DNA of 64,000 nt from CF-167 sp963695195 (GTDB lineage Bacteria; Chloroflexota; Limnocylindria; QHBO01), in the NCBI GenBank assembly GCA_963695195.1, contig CAVOGE010000007.1, positions 248,001-312,000 of the forward strand. The letters run 5' to 3'. Under the pieces are notes generated by a model. That model did not search any database, had not been told where the DNA came from, and worked only from the letters and a program-made list of their open reading frames with translations. A program made the position numbers and the translations under genes. Each line of letters opens with the position of its first letter. Within the stretch, counting starts at the first letter, position 1. Of this stretch, positions 43,777 through 51,636 are shown one piece after another.

Positions 43777-45617
43777 GATGTGTACTCCTTCAGTGCGTCG
43801 CGTGCGGCGGCGGCGATATGTGCGGCGTCGATGCCCGCCAGGGCGAGCTGCTCCGCCGGCGTGGCCGATCCGGGCATGACTCGTACGGCCAGCTTCACCA
43901 CCGGGGGACGCTGTGGGTCGGCGGCGAACACCTCGAGCACCGCGTCGCCGAGGCCGCCCTCCGGCCAGTGATCCTCCACGGTGATGATCGCCCGCGTCTC
44001 GCGCGCCGCGGCGCGCAGCGTCTCGGCGTCGATCGGCTTGATCGAGTAGCAGTCGATCACCCGCGCGGCGATCCCCTCCTCGGCAAGTACTGCGGCGGCG
44101 GCCAGCGACTCGTGGAGGGTGATCCCCGCCCCGACCAGGGTGACCTGGTCGGTATCGGTCTGGCGCACGACGCGGCTCCCGCCGATCTCGAATCCCTCGC
44201 CGGGCGGGTAGATGACGGGCAGCTTCTCGCGGGTGGTGCGCAGGTAGACGATCCCGTGCAGGTCCGCCAACAGCGGCAGCAGTGCGGCGGTCTGGTTGGG
44301 GTCGCAGGGATAGAGCACCGTGCTGCCGAAGACGGCGCGCAGCGAGGCGAGGTCCTCGAGCGCCATCTGCGACGGCCCGTCCTCACCGATGCTCACGCCC
44401 GCGTGGGACCCGGCGAGGACGATGTCGGCGCGGCTGATGGCCGCCATGCGGACGAAGTCGTAAGCGCGTGACAGGAACGCGGCGAAGGTCGCGGCGAACG
44501 GTCGCCAGCCTCGAACCTGCAGACCGATGGCGTTGGCCACCATCTGCTGCTCGGCGATGTACGACTGGAAGAAGCGATCCGGGTGGGCATTCGCGAACAG
44601 CTCCGAGAAGGTCGAGTTCCCCACCTCGCCGTCGAGTGCAACGACGTCACCGCGCGCGGTGCCCAGCGCCACCAGCGCGTCGCCGTAGGCCTTGCGCGTC
44701 GCTTCGTTCGTTCCAACTGGATAGGTCGGCAGCACCAGCGGTCCGACCGGGAAGGAGTGCGCACGCCGATCACCGCTCGGAGCGGTGACAGCGAGCGAGA
44801 TATTGCGGGTCCCGCCGAGCTCGGCGATCGCGGCTTCGGAGTCCGCCATCGGCTTGCCGTGGAAGCCGTTGCGGTCGGCGACCGACGCGACGCCGTGCCC
44901 CTTCTCGGTACGGGCAAGGATCGCCGTCGGGCGTCCTTCGGTGGCCAGCGCCTCGGCGTAGGCGGCATCGATGGCACCCAGATCGTGGCCGTCGATCTCG
45001 ATCACGTGCCAGCCAAAGGCGCCGATGCGCGCGGCGTACGCGGACAGGTCCCATCCGTGCATCGTCTCGCCCGTCTGTCCCAGCCGGTTCACATCCACGA
45101 TCGCGGTCAGGTTGTCGAGGCCGTTGTGTGCGGCAGCTTCGAAGGCTTCCCACATCGACCCCTCGGCCATCTCCGAGTCACCGCACAGGCACCAGATCCG
45201 ATACGGCAGGCGATCGAGTCGCTTGCCGGCGAGCGCCACGCCGACCGCGATCGGCAGGCCCTGCCCCAGCGAACCGGTCGCCACGTCGACCCACGGGAGG
45301 ACCGGCGTCGGATGGCCCTCGATCGGGCTCCCCGCCTTCCTGAAGCTGAGCATCTCCTGGTCGCTGATCGCCCCGGCCGCACGGTAGAAGGCGTAGAGGA
45401 GCGGCGAGGCGTGACCCTTGGAGAAGATCAGGTGGTCGTTGCGCGGGTCGCCCGGCTCGTCGAAGTCGTAGCGGAGGTACTTCGAGGCCAGGACGGCAAG
45501 GAGATCGGCGGCCGACATCGAGCTGGTCGGGTGTCCGGACCCCGCCGCGGACGAGGAGCGGATCGAATCGACGCGAAACTGCGCGGCCAGCTCTTTCCAA
45601 TCGGTCATCTCGTGCAT
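43773..45617 (-). CDS. tkt: Transketolase
   Basis: TPP enzyme of the non-oxidative branch, 614 aa. N-terminal GSGHPTSSMSAADLLAVL, LIFSKGHASPLLYAFYRAAG, the TPP-magnesium motif CGDSEMAEGSMWEAF, then a Pyr domain with GVSIGEDGPSQMALEDLASL and a C-terminal domain ending in RDALKEYTS. The ATG at 45617 is chosen because TATGAT sits 9 nt before it; an ATG 9 nt further in is possible. It is the head of the longest unit in the window. Confidence 0.94.
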   Translation of the reverse strand: MHEMTDWKELAAQFRVDSIRSSSAAGSGHPTSSMSAADLLAVLASKYLRYDFDEPGDPRNDHLIFSKGHASPLLYAFYRAAGAISDQEMLSFRKAGSPIEGHPTPVLPWVDVATGSLGQGLPIAVGVALAGKRLDRLPYRIWCLCGDSEMAEGSMWEAFEAAAHNGLDNLTAIVDVNRLGQTGETMHGWDLSAYAARIGAFGWHVIEIDGHDLGAIDAAYAEALATEGRPTAILARTEKGHGVASVADRNGFHGKPMADSEAAIAELGGTRNISLAVTAPSGDRRAHSFPVGPLVLPTYPVGTNEATRKAYGDALVALGTARGDVVALDGEVGNSTFSELFANAHPDRFFQSYIAEQQMVANAIGLQVRGWRPFAATFAAFLSRAYDFVRMAAISRADIVLAGSHAGVSIGEDGPSQMALEDLASLRAVFGSTVLYPCDPNQTAALLPLLADLHGIVYLRTTREKLPVIYPPGEGFEIGGSRVVRQTDTDQVTLVGAGITLHESLAAAAVLAEEGIAARVIDCYSIKPIDAETLRAAARETRAIITVEDHWPEGGLGDAVLEVFAADPQRPPVVKLAVRVMPGSATPAEQLALAGIDAAHIAAAARDALKEYTS

Positions 45618-45626
45618 GTCGTACCC

Positions 45627-45632
45627 ATCATA
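45627..45632 (-). promoter_or_regulatory. -10 box of leaderless promoter heading the pentose-phosphate unit
   Basis: TATGAT on the minus strand, 9 nt before the tkt ATG. A strong terminator lies about 25 nt upstream, so transcription must start here. Confidence 0.55.
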
Positions 45633-45657
45633 GGGACCGGCCGGTCGAGCAGGAAAC

Positions 45658-45693
45658 GCCAGAGGCGGCACCCTTGCGGGCGCCGCCTCTGGC
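45658..45693 (-). terminator. Strong terminator hairpin after the zinc-ribbon gene
   Basis: Perfect 12-bp stem GCCAGAGGCGGC/GCCGCCTCTGGC with a 12-nt loop, starting 18 nt after the stop of the upstream minus-strand gene. It is followed by GTTTCC, a tail also seen at the 15109-15131 hairpin (TTTCC). Confidence 0.75.
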
Positions 45694-45711
45694 TGCTGAA
45701 CCGGTGCGGGA

Positions 45712-46059
45712 CTATTCGCGCATCAGCCGGAAGCAGTCGCTGCAGTAGACCGGGCGTGCGCCGGTCGGACGGAAGGGGACCTGGGTCTCCTTGCTGCAGC
45801 GTGCGCACGTCGCGTCGAACATCTCGCGCGGGCCACGGCTGTAGCCGCCCCCGCCGTAGCCGCCGCCACCGTTGCCGCCGGCTGCATAGCTGCCGCCGCC
45901 GCCCCCGCCGCCGGTGGCGCGTCGCTGTGCCCGACAGGACGAACAGCGCTTGGGCGCAGAGGTGAATCCCTTCTGCGCGAAGAATTCCTGCTCGGATGCG
46001 GAGAAGACAAAGTCGATTCCGCAGTCGGCGCAGGTTAGAACCTGATCGGTGTAGGCCAC
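45712..46059 (-). CDS. Double zinc-ribbon protein with glycine-rich linker
   Basis: 115-residue protein. An N-terminal probable zinc-ribbon (zf-trcl-like) has CADC...CSSC in VLTCADCGIDFVFSASEQ and APKRCSSCRAQRR. A Gly/Tyr/Ala-rich linker (about residues 58-82) follows. The C-terminal CxxC-x17-CxxC ribbon is CARC...CSDC in FDATCARCSKETQVPF and VYCSDCFRLMRE. Such proteins are widespread in Chloroflexi; their role is unknown, possibly nucleic-acid binding. GTG start at 46059 with GGGAGGG about 8 nt upstream. It stands alone between a terminator and a 225-nt upstream spacer. Confidence 0.75.
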   Translation of the reverse strand: MAYTDQVLTCADCGIDFVFSASEQEFFAQKGFTSAPKRCSSCRAQRRATGGGGGGGSYAAGGNGGGGYGGGGYSRGPREMFDATCARCSKETQVPFRPTGARPVYCSDCFRLMRE

Positions 46060-46284
46060 GAAGGACCCTCCCACATAGAGTTGCCATGTCGGGCATCCAC
46101 GTCTGAGAGTGACGCCGGCCACGGGTCTTGCCGCTACCCCGTGAGCCGACGATTGGACGTGGTGGGAGGGGGAGGGAAGGCTGCTGGCGCCGTTTCTCAT
46201 ACGGCCCGACTGGCGCGAGTATACGCGTACACCTGTGGAGCGCAATAGGGGGAGATCGGTCGGCCGCGCTATCCTGACGAACGG
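46060..46284. promoter_or_regulatory. 225-nt divergent spacer with the two outward start regions
   Basis: Lies between the zinc-ribbon gene (-) and the 61-residue membrane protein (+). It holds the GGGAGGG Shine-Dalgarno site for the former (46063-46075 area) and the TATCCT box for the latter. No ORF with coding character and no strong hairpin seen in the rest. Confidence 0.35.
46270..46275 (+). promoter_or_regulatory. -10 box before the 61-residue membrane protein gene
   Basis: TATCCT, 9 nt before the ATG at 46285. Confidence 0.4.
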
Positions 46285-46470
46285 ATGCGCACCATCGGAA
46301 CCGTGCTTGGCGTCATGATCACCCTGGGTGGGGCGGTCTGGATCGCCCAGGGGGTGAATCTGCCCTTCGCCCCGGGCAGCTTCATGACCGGTGACCGGAC
46401 CTGGATCGTGCTCGGCGCCATCGCGGTGGTGGGCGGGGTCGCGCTGGTCGCAGCGGCACGCCGCCGCTAG
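46285..46470 (+). CDS. 61-residue two-span membrane protein
   Basis: Short protein with two hydrophobic segments: GTVLGVMITLGGAVWIAQG and TWIVLGAIAVVGGVALVAA. They are joined by a short loop NLPFAPGSFMTGD, and the end is basic (ARRR). The same two-helix pattern with a conserved PFxPGSFMTGD-like loop is common in small actinobacterial and Chloroflexi membrane proteins of unknown role. It has its own -10 box. It is convergent with pncA with 10 nt between the stops. Confidence 0.65.
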   Translation: MRTIGTVLGVMITLGGAVWIAQGVNLPFAPGSFMTGDRTWIVLGAIAVVGGVALVAAARRR

Positions 46471-46480
46471 CCGGGTCTCG

Positions 46481-47101
46481 CTAGTCCGAACCGATCCCGG
46501 CGTCGCCGGGTGCCGCGGGCTCAAGGGTGATCCCCGCCACTGACATCTCGGCAAGCGCGCGCTCTCCGTCCCCGGGCGCCAGGTCGACCGCGGCCACGGC
46601 ATCGGTGAGAAGGGTCGCCTGGAAGCCCAGGCGCACGGCGTCGAGTGCGGTGGCACGTACGCAGTAGTCGGTCGCCAGCCCGCACACGACGACCTCAGTC
46701 ACGTGCGACGCGCGCAGCATCGCCTCGAGCCCGGTGGATCGCTCGTCCCCACTGGTCGGGTGGCGCATCATGAACCCCGAATACCCGTCCTCGCCATCGC
46801 GCCCCTTGCGAACGCATTCGCCGGCGACGATCAGGGAGGGATGGAAGTCCGCACCCCAGGTGTCGGCCACGCAGTGAACCGGCCAGATGCCGCCGTCCTT
46901 GGCGAAGTGCGGCGTGGAGACGGGGTGCCAATCCTGCGTGTAGAACACGGAAGCGCCGGCGCCAACCGCCCGCTGTACCTGGTCGTTGACGCGACCGACA
47001 ACCGCTTCGCCGCCGCGCACCGACAGGCTGCCCGCCGGATCGGCAAAGTCGTTCTGCATGTCAACGACGATGAGCGCGGTGGTCGGGCCGTAGGTCAGCA
47101 T
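46481..47101 (-). CDS. pncA: Nicotinamidase
   Basis: Isochorismatase-fold amidase that converts nicotinamide to nicotinate for NAD salvage. Catalytic Asp in VVDMQNDF, metal site QDWHPVSTPHF, catalytic lysine in CVRKGRDGEDGYSGF, and the nucleophile cysteine in VCGLATDYCVRATALDA. 206 aa. The ATG at 47101 is preferred to the TTG just before it. It is the last gene of marR-emrB-pncA, only 9 nt after the transporter stop. Placing NAD salvage under a MarR regulator with an efflux pump is unusual. Confidence 0.93.
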   Translation of the reverse strand: MLTYGPTTALIVVDMQNDFADPAGSLSVRGGEAVVGRVNDQVQRAVGAGASVFYTQDWHPVSTPHFAKDGGIWPVHCVADTWGADFHPSLIVAGECVRKGRDGEDGYSGFMMRHPTSGDERSTGLEAMLRASHVTEVVVCGLATDYCVRATALDAVRLGFQATLLTDAVAAVDLAPGDGERALAEMSVAGITLEPAAPGDAGIGSD

Positions 47102-47110
47102 CAACCGTCC

Positions 47111-48796
47111 TCAGTCGAATGCGACCATCGGGGCCGGCTCGGAGCCATCGATTTCGGAGGGCTCCACGCGCTCCGGCCCGTGATGCGTGCGCAGCGGCAG
47201 CTCGGGCAGGAAGAAGAGCGTCGCGACCGTCGCCCCTATGGCTGCCACCACGCCGATCCACAGCGCGCTGCCGATGGCCAGGCTGAACGCATTGTTGAAT
47301 CCGCTCACGATGTTCGGAATATACGGTTCGACCGCCGACCGGAATTGCTCCGGCACATTGGCCAGGATCTGCGCGCCCAGATCGCCCACCGAGCTGAAGT
47401 CGCTCCCCGCACCTGAAGGCGCGAACCGCCCGGCGATATCCTCCGGCACCCCCGCCAGGTTCATCTGGGTCGGCAACTCCCGTATCAATGCGGAGCCAAA
47501 GAGGGTGCCACCGAGCGCCAGCCCGACCGTCCCGCCGACCTGGCGGAAGAAGGTCAGCGCACCGGTGGCCGCACCGAGCTGTACAAAGGGGGCGGCGTTC
47601 TGCACCACGATGGTGAATGCCGCGAGGCTCGGTCCAATCCCCATCCCCGCCACCACCATCCAGATCCACATCTCGCCCAGGCTGGTGTCGCCTCGCAGCT
47701 GGGTCATCAGTGCCAGACCCGCCGCCACGAGCCCCATGGCAACCACGATCAGCCACCGATAGCGCCCCGTGCGGCTGATCACCTGCCCCGAGACGACGGA
47801 GCTGATGATCAGCCCCGCCAGGAGCGGAAGAATCTGGTAGCCAGATTCGGTAGCGCTCGATCCCAGGACCGTCTGGAACCAGAGTGGAATGAAGATGATG
47901 GCGCCGAAGAAGCCGAAGCTGGCCAGGAAGACCGCGATCAACGAGACGGTGATCGAACGGCTACGGAAGAGGCTGAGCGGCAGGATCGGCTCAGAGGCCC
48001 GCGATTCGACCCACACGAAGAGCGCGGAGAAGGCCAGGCCAACCCCGATGAGCCCGCCAACCCAGGGATCGCTCCACTCGAGCGTCCGCTTGTTGGTGAG
48101 GCCGATCAGGATCGGCACGAGCGCGGCGGCGAAGACGACGCTCCCCAGGTAGTCGATGCTGCGCGCGCGCTCGGGATGCCTGATCGGCGGCAAGAGGCGC
48201 CAGATGATGACCAGCGCCACCGCGCCGACGGGCAGGTTGACGAAGAAGACCCAGTGCCACGAGAAGTTGTCGGTGAGGAAACCCCCCAGGGCAGGGCCGA
48301 TCAGGGCGCTGATGCCGAAGACGGCACCGAATAGACCCTGGTACTTGCCGCGCTCGGCCGGGGTGAACAGGTCGCCGATCACGGCCAGAGCGATCGGGAA
48401 GATCGCGCCGGCGCCGAGGCCCTGCAGACCGCGAGCGGCGACCAGCTGCCACATCTCCTGCGAGATCCCGGACAGGGCCGAGCCGATCAGGAAGAGGCTG
48501 ACTCCGAACATCACCATCGGCCGTCGCCCGAACAGGTCGGACAGCTTGCCGTAGATCGGTCCCGAGACGGTGGCTGTCAGCAGGTAGACCGTGACCACCC
48601 AGGTGTAGAACTCGTTGCCGCGCAGATCGTCGACGATGCGCGGGAGAGCGGTACCGACGATGGTCTGGTCAAGGGCCGAGAGGAAGACCGCCAGCAGCAC
48701 GGCGATGAGGATTTCGGTCCGTGCCCGCGGGTCGATCTGCACGGGGGCATCGGTGGCCGCTCCGTTTGCCCTGCGTGTCAGGCTTGCTTCGCTCAA
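47111..48796 (-). CDS. EmrB/QacA-type drug:H+ antiporter (MFS, DHA2)
   Basis: 561-residue, 14-span major-facilitator pump exporting lipophilic or cationic compounds. Motif C-like and family marks: FLSALDQTIVGTALPRIVDDL in span 1, GKLSDLFGRRPMVMFG after span 2, RGLQGLGAGAIFPIAL, and GPALGGFLTDNFSWHWVFFVNLP. There is a large periplasmic-type loop near the C-terminus (about 455-505) before the last span. It starts 1 nt after the marR stop. The repressor gene in front points to substrate-induced expression. Confidence 0.92.
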   Translation of the reverse strand: MSEASLTRRANGAATDAPVQIDPRARTEILIAVLLAVFLSALDQTIVGTALPRIVDDLRGNEFYTWVVTVYLLTATVSGPIYGKLSDLFGRRPMVMFGVSLFLIGSALSGISQEMWQLVAARGLQGLGAGAIFPIALAVIGDLFTPAERGKYQGLFGAVFGISALIGPALGGFLTDNFSWHWVFFVNLPVGAVALVIIWRLLPPIRHPERARSIDYLGSVVFAAALVPILIGLTNKRTLEWSDPWVGGLIGVGLAFSALFVWVESRASEPILPLSLFRSRSITVSLIAVFLASFGFFGAIIFIPLWFQTVLGSSATESGYQILPLLAGLIISSVVSGQVISRTGRYRWLIVVAMGLVAAGLALMTQLRGDTSLGEMWIWMVVAGMGIGPSLAAFTIVVQNAAPFVQLGAATGALTFFRQVGGTVGLALGGTLFGSALIRELPTQMNLAGVPEDIAGRFAPSGAGSDFSSVGDLGAQILANVPEQFRSAVEPYIPNIVSGFNNAFSLAIGSALWIGVVAAIGATVATLFFLPELPLRTHHGPERVEPSEIDGSEPAPMVAFD

Positions 48797-48797
48797 G

Positions 48798-49268
48798 TCA
48801 GTTGGCTCCGCGTTCTTCGTTTACGCGTGCAAATGCGGCTCGCAGCACCCTGATCGACGAGAGCAGCGCGGCACGCTCGGCGTCGGAAAGGTGGTCGACC
48901 GCCAGCGCCATGCGCCGGCCCCGCTCGACCTGGATCTGGTGCAGGTCCGCCTCCCCCTCGGCGGTAAGGCGAACGAGGACGACGCGGCGGTCACCGGTGT
49001 CGTGCGTCCGCTCGACCAGCCCGCGCTCCTCCATCCGGGTCACCATGCCGGTCGCCGTCGGCAGGCCGGATCCGAGCATCTCCGCCACGCGGCCCATCGG
49101 GAGCGGGCCGAGCGACTCGAGCAGCGTCATCAGGTGCAGGTGCGACATCGAGATCGATCGATCGTGGCAGCGCTGCGCGAATGCGGCCCGCTCGCCGGCG
49201 ATCAGCGGGCCGAGCTCGGCCATCAGGTCGGTGGCGACGGTTTGCGCGTCGCGAATAGTTCGTGGCAC
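48798..49268 (-). CDS. MarR family transcriptional regulator
   Basis: 156-residue winged-helix repressor, likely of itself, the pump and pncA. Core pattern: MSHLHLMTLLESLGPLPMGR, AEMLGSGLPTATGMVTRMEE (recognition helix), RGLVERTHDTGDRRVVLVRL (wing), and a C-terminal dimer helix. The GTG at 49268 is chosen because the -10 box GATAAT covers the ATG at 49277, so a transcript from this promoter would begin at about 49269. If a different promoter is used the protein gains three residues. Confidence 0.9.
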   Translation of the reverse strand: MPRTIRDAQTVATDLMAELGPLIAGERAAFAQRCHDRSISMSHLHLMTLLESLGPLPMGRVAEMLGSGLPTATGMVTRMEERGLVERTHDTGDRRVVLVRLTAEGEADLHQIQVERGRRMALAVDHLSDAERAALLSSIRVLRAAFARVNEERGAN

Positions 49269-49275
49269 GCGAATC

Positions 49276-49303
49276 ATTATCCCCACCCGGTGGCACCTGT
49301 CAA
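49276..49303 (-). promoter_or_regulatory. Promoter of marR-emrB-pncA with palindromic operator in the spacer
   Basis: Minus strand TTGACA (49298-49303, perfect -35), 16-nt spacer, GATAAT (49276-49281), then 7 nt to GTG. The spacer holds the palindrome CCACC-C-GGTGG (49283-49293), a likely MarR site. Confidence 0.6.
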
Positions 49304-49314
49304 GCGACCGTCTG

Positions 49315-49830
49315 TCAGTAGACCCCGGGCAGGAATCGCTTCGTCCGCTTCCGGTACCCGGCGTATTCGGGATACCGATCGGACAGCCACGCCTCCTCGC
49401 GGCGCGCCTTGGCGTCCATGAAGAGACCAAGTGCGACCGCCGCCGCGAAGGCCGGAGGGCTACCGGTGAACGTGGCCCAGCCGACCGCCGCCAGGATCAG
49501 GCCGGCGTAGATCGGGTGGCGGATACGTCGATAGATGCCGCGCTCAACCATCTCGGCATCGGCGTGCGGTCGCGGCATCGGCGTCAAACTGCGCCCGAGG
49601 TCTGCGAAGGCGCGGATGATGGCCAGGCCGCCGATCAGCACCTCGATGCCACCAAGACCGAGCAGGACCCAGCGGACGGGCGTCTGTGGCGCGATGCTCC
49701 CCAGGTACGGAAGGCTGGCCATCGCCACCAACGCCAGCAGGACGAATTGGCCGGCCACCCAGCCTTCGCCGCGGGGCCCGAGGTCGGGCAGGCGCGTCCG
49801 CCGACCGCCGCCGACACCGTGGGCGGTCAT
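49315..49830 (-). CDS. Isoprenylcysteine methyltransferase-like membrane protein
   Basis: 171-residue membrane protein with about four spans. The C-terminal half carries the ICMT/PEMT-type SAM-binding pattern: ERGIYRRIRHPIYAGLILA and EEAWLSDRYPEYAGYRKRTK ending in RFLPGVY. It is expected to methylate a lipid or small membrane substrate; bacterial members are mostly uncharacterised. The start overlaps the stop of the HTH protein gene as ATGA. Confidence 0.82.
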   Translation of the reverse strand: MTAHGVGGGRRTRLPDLGPRGEGWVAGQFVLLALVAMASLPYLGSIAPQTPVRWVLLGLGGIEVLIGGLAIIRAFADLGRSLTPMPRPHADAEMVERGIYRRIRHPIYAGLILAAVGWATFTGSPPAFAAAVALGLFMDAKARREEAWLSDRYPEYAGYRKRTKRFLPGVY

Positions 49831-51518
49831 TCAGTAAAGAGGCGGCGCAATCTGCGGAACGCGGTCGCCGCGGGGCCACGCCGGCCGCGGAGCCAGGCCG
49901 GGTCGCCAGTGGGCTGACGAGGCGCCGGTGGTCGAGCAGCCGGCGGCGAAAAGACCGCCTGGCGCAACGTCGGCTGCGGCGCGTTCGGGCTCGCGCTCGC
50001 CGGTCGACCGGCATTCAGCGCGGCCATCGCCTCGTCGAGATCATCGGCCCCGGGCAGAACGAGCTCGGCCGGGGCTCCCTGGCCGACCAGCGCGCGAATC
50101 GCCTCGACCTCCGCGGCGTCCCAGCCCTCCTGCCGCGCAAGCCTCGCGAGGCCCTCGTCCTCGACCGGCTCGCGCCATGCGCTCGCCGCGACCTCCATCT
50201 CATCGACCATCGTTTGCGCGGAGCCCGATACCGTCTCCGGGCGCGCGAGCTCGGGATCCTCTGACGCATTCGACTCGACCGCCAGGTCGGGTGCGCGCCT
50301 CCACTCCGGGGCGACATTCGAAGGCGATTCACCGATACCGATGTGGAAGGGTTCGGCCGCCTCCATGCTGAATTCCGGCGAGTCCTCCACCGCATCGGTG
50401 AGCCCCAGGTCTGGCGCCGGCGCTAGGTCAGGCGCTGGAACGGGCTCGACCGCAACTGCGGTGGATCCCGCATCCTGACGGGCCTCTGCGGGACCAGGTT
50501 CGGGGAGCGGCGGATCGGCGTCGAGACCGATCTCGGACCCGAATGACGAAGCCTCGGACGCGGCTCGCGTGTCGATCGGCTCCGCCTTGAAGACCGGCGG
50601 CTCTGGTTCCGGCTCTGGTTCCGGCTCGGCCGAGGCTCTGGTCGCGGCCACCTGTGCCTCGATCTCAGCTGCGTCGAGCCACGCGAAGTCGCCATCGGCA
50701 AACCAGTCGGGCTCGATCACATCGGTGCTGTAGGAAGGCGAGACGGTTGGATCAGGGGCGTCGGGCCGCGCATCCGCGGCCGCTGCCAGCGATGTCTCGC
50801 TCGCGAACGCCTCCGTCGCCACGGTCGGTGCGATCGCATCGGGCGCCGCGACGCCTGGCTCCTCCGCTGATTCAGGCTGCCGGGCAACGTCGGCGACACT
50901 CGGCATCTCCGCGGTGGTCGGGTCCTGTGCTCGAGCGAGGGCCTCGGCGAACCCCGCGACCGCTGATCGGGCAGTGCGCGAGCGCCGCGCTGCGGGCGCA
51001 CGTTTGGTGGGCTTCACGACCGGCGCGGGCGCCACGTCTCCATGGTGCTCGCGGGCATCGCGCTGTGGCCGTGGCTCGATTCTGGGCTCGGCCATCGGAT
51101 CGGGGGGCGTCGGGCGCTCCCACGTCACCGGAGGGACGATGCCAGGCCCGGGAAGCCGCAGGTCGAGGCGGGCTTCGAGGAGATCGACGCGAGACCGAAG
51201 GCCGGCGACCTCGCCGCGCGCCTCGCCCAGCGCCAGGAGCGCCTGCCCGTAACGCTCGGTGAGGTTGCGGAATTCGGTCAGGAGCTCTCGGAAGGGTGTC
51301 GTCTCGGCAGCGACGGAGGCTCCGCCGCCATTCGCCGGGGGTGGCGCGAACCGGTCACCATGCGACGCCATCGGCGCGGGGTTCTCCTTGAGGAAGACGC
51401 GCATCCCGTCGCCCTCGGGTGCGCCGGAGAGAACGCCTCGGGCCAGAAGCTCCCAGACCTTCCCTTCGGGAACCCCGAGTACAGACGCTGTCTCTGGCAC
51501 CGAGTAGCCGTCCATCAT
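49827..51518 (-). CDS. HTH-domain protein with coiled coil and long disordered tail
   Basis: 563 residues. An N-terminal MerR/excisionase-type helix-turn-helix (MDGYSVPETASVLGVPEGKVW, residues about 2-45) is followed by a coiled-coil stretch (FRELLTEFRNLTERYGQALLALGEAR, about 75-125), then about 350 residues of disorder rich in Ala, Pro, Glu and Asp including a Glu-Pro repeat, and a basic C-terminus (WLRGRRGPAATAFRRLRRLF). Starts at ATG 51518 or 51515. The layout suggests a DNA-binding protein with a scaffold tail, perhaps linked to nucleoid or division. Function unknown. Confidence 0.6.
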   Translation of the reverse strand: MMDGYSVPETASVLGVPEGKVWELLARGVLSGAPEGDGMRVFLKENPAPMASHGDRFAPPPANGGGASVAAETTPFRELLTEFRNLTERYGQALLALGEARGEVAGLRSRVDLLEARLDLRLPGPGIVPPVTWERPTPPDPMAEPRIEPRPQRDAREHHGDVAPAPVVKPTKRAPAARRSRTARSAVAGFAEALARAQDPTTAEMPSVADVARQPESAEEPGVAAPDAIAPTVATEAFASETSLAAAADARPDAPDPTVSPSYSTDVIEPDWFADGDFAWLDAAEIEAQVAATRASAEPEPEPEPEPPVFKAEPIDTRAASEASSFGSEIGLDADPPLPEPGPAEARQDAGSTAVAVEPVPAPDLAPAPDLGLTDAVEDSPEFSMEAAEPFHIGIGESPSNVAPEWRRAPDLAVESNASEDPELARPETVSGSAQTMVDEMEVAASAWREPVEDEGLARLARQEGWDAAEVEAIRALVGQGAPAELVLPGADDLDEAMAALNAGRPASASPNAPQPTLRQAVFSPPAARPPAPRQPTGDPAWLRGRRGPAATAFRRLRRLFTE

Positions 51519-51621
51519 GGGGGGATAGCCTACCCCGTCTGCCGACGGCGGCGATGGCCCGCAGCGATGAGTAGGCGCATCTGCGCGCGAACCGCGTACG
51601 TTGCGCTGGGTCACGGTCCCG

Positions 51622-51627
51622 TAGAAT
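51622..51627 (+). promoter_or_regulatory. -10 box of leaderless promoter for glgP
   Basis: TAGAAT, 9 nt before the glgP ATG at 51637. TTGCGC 15 nt further upstream could act as a -35. Confidence 0.45.
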
Positions 51628-51636
51628 CGGGCGTCG

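Noticed and set aside
50590..50630. Direct repeat GGTTCCGGCTCT as a regulatory repeat
   Set aside because: It encodes the Glu-Pro repeat of the HTH protein tail and lies fully inside that coding region.
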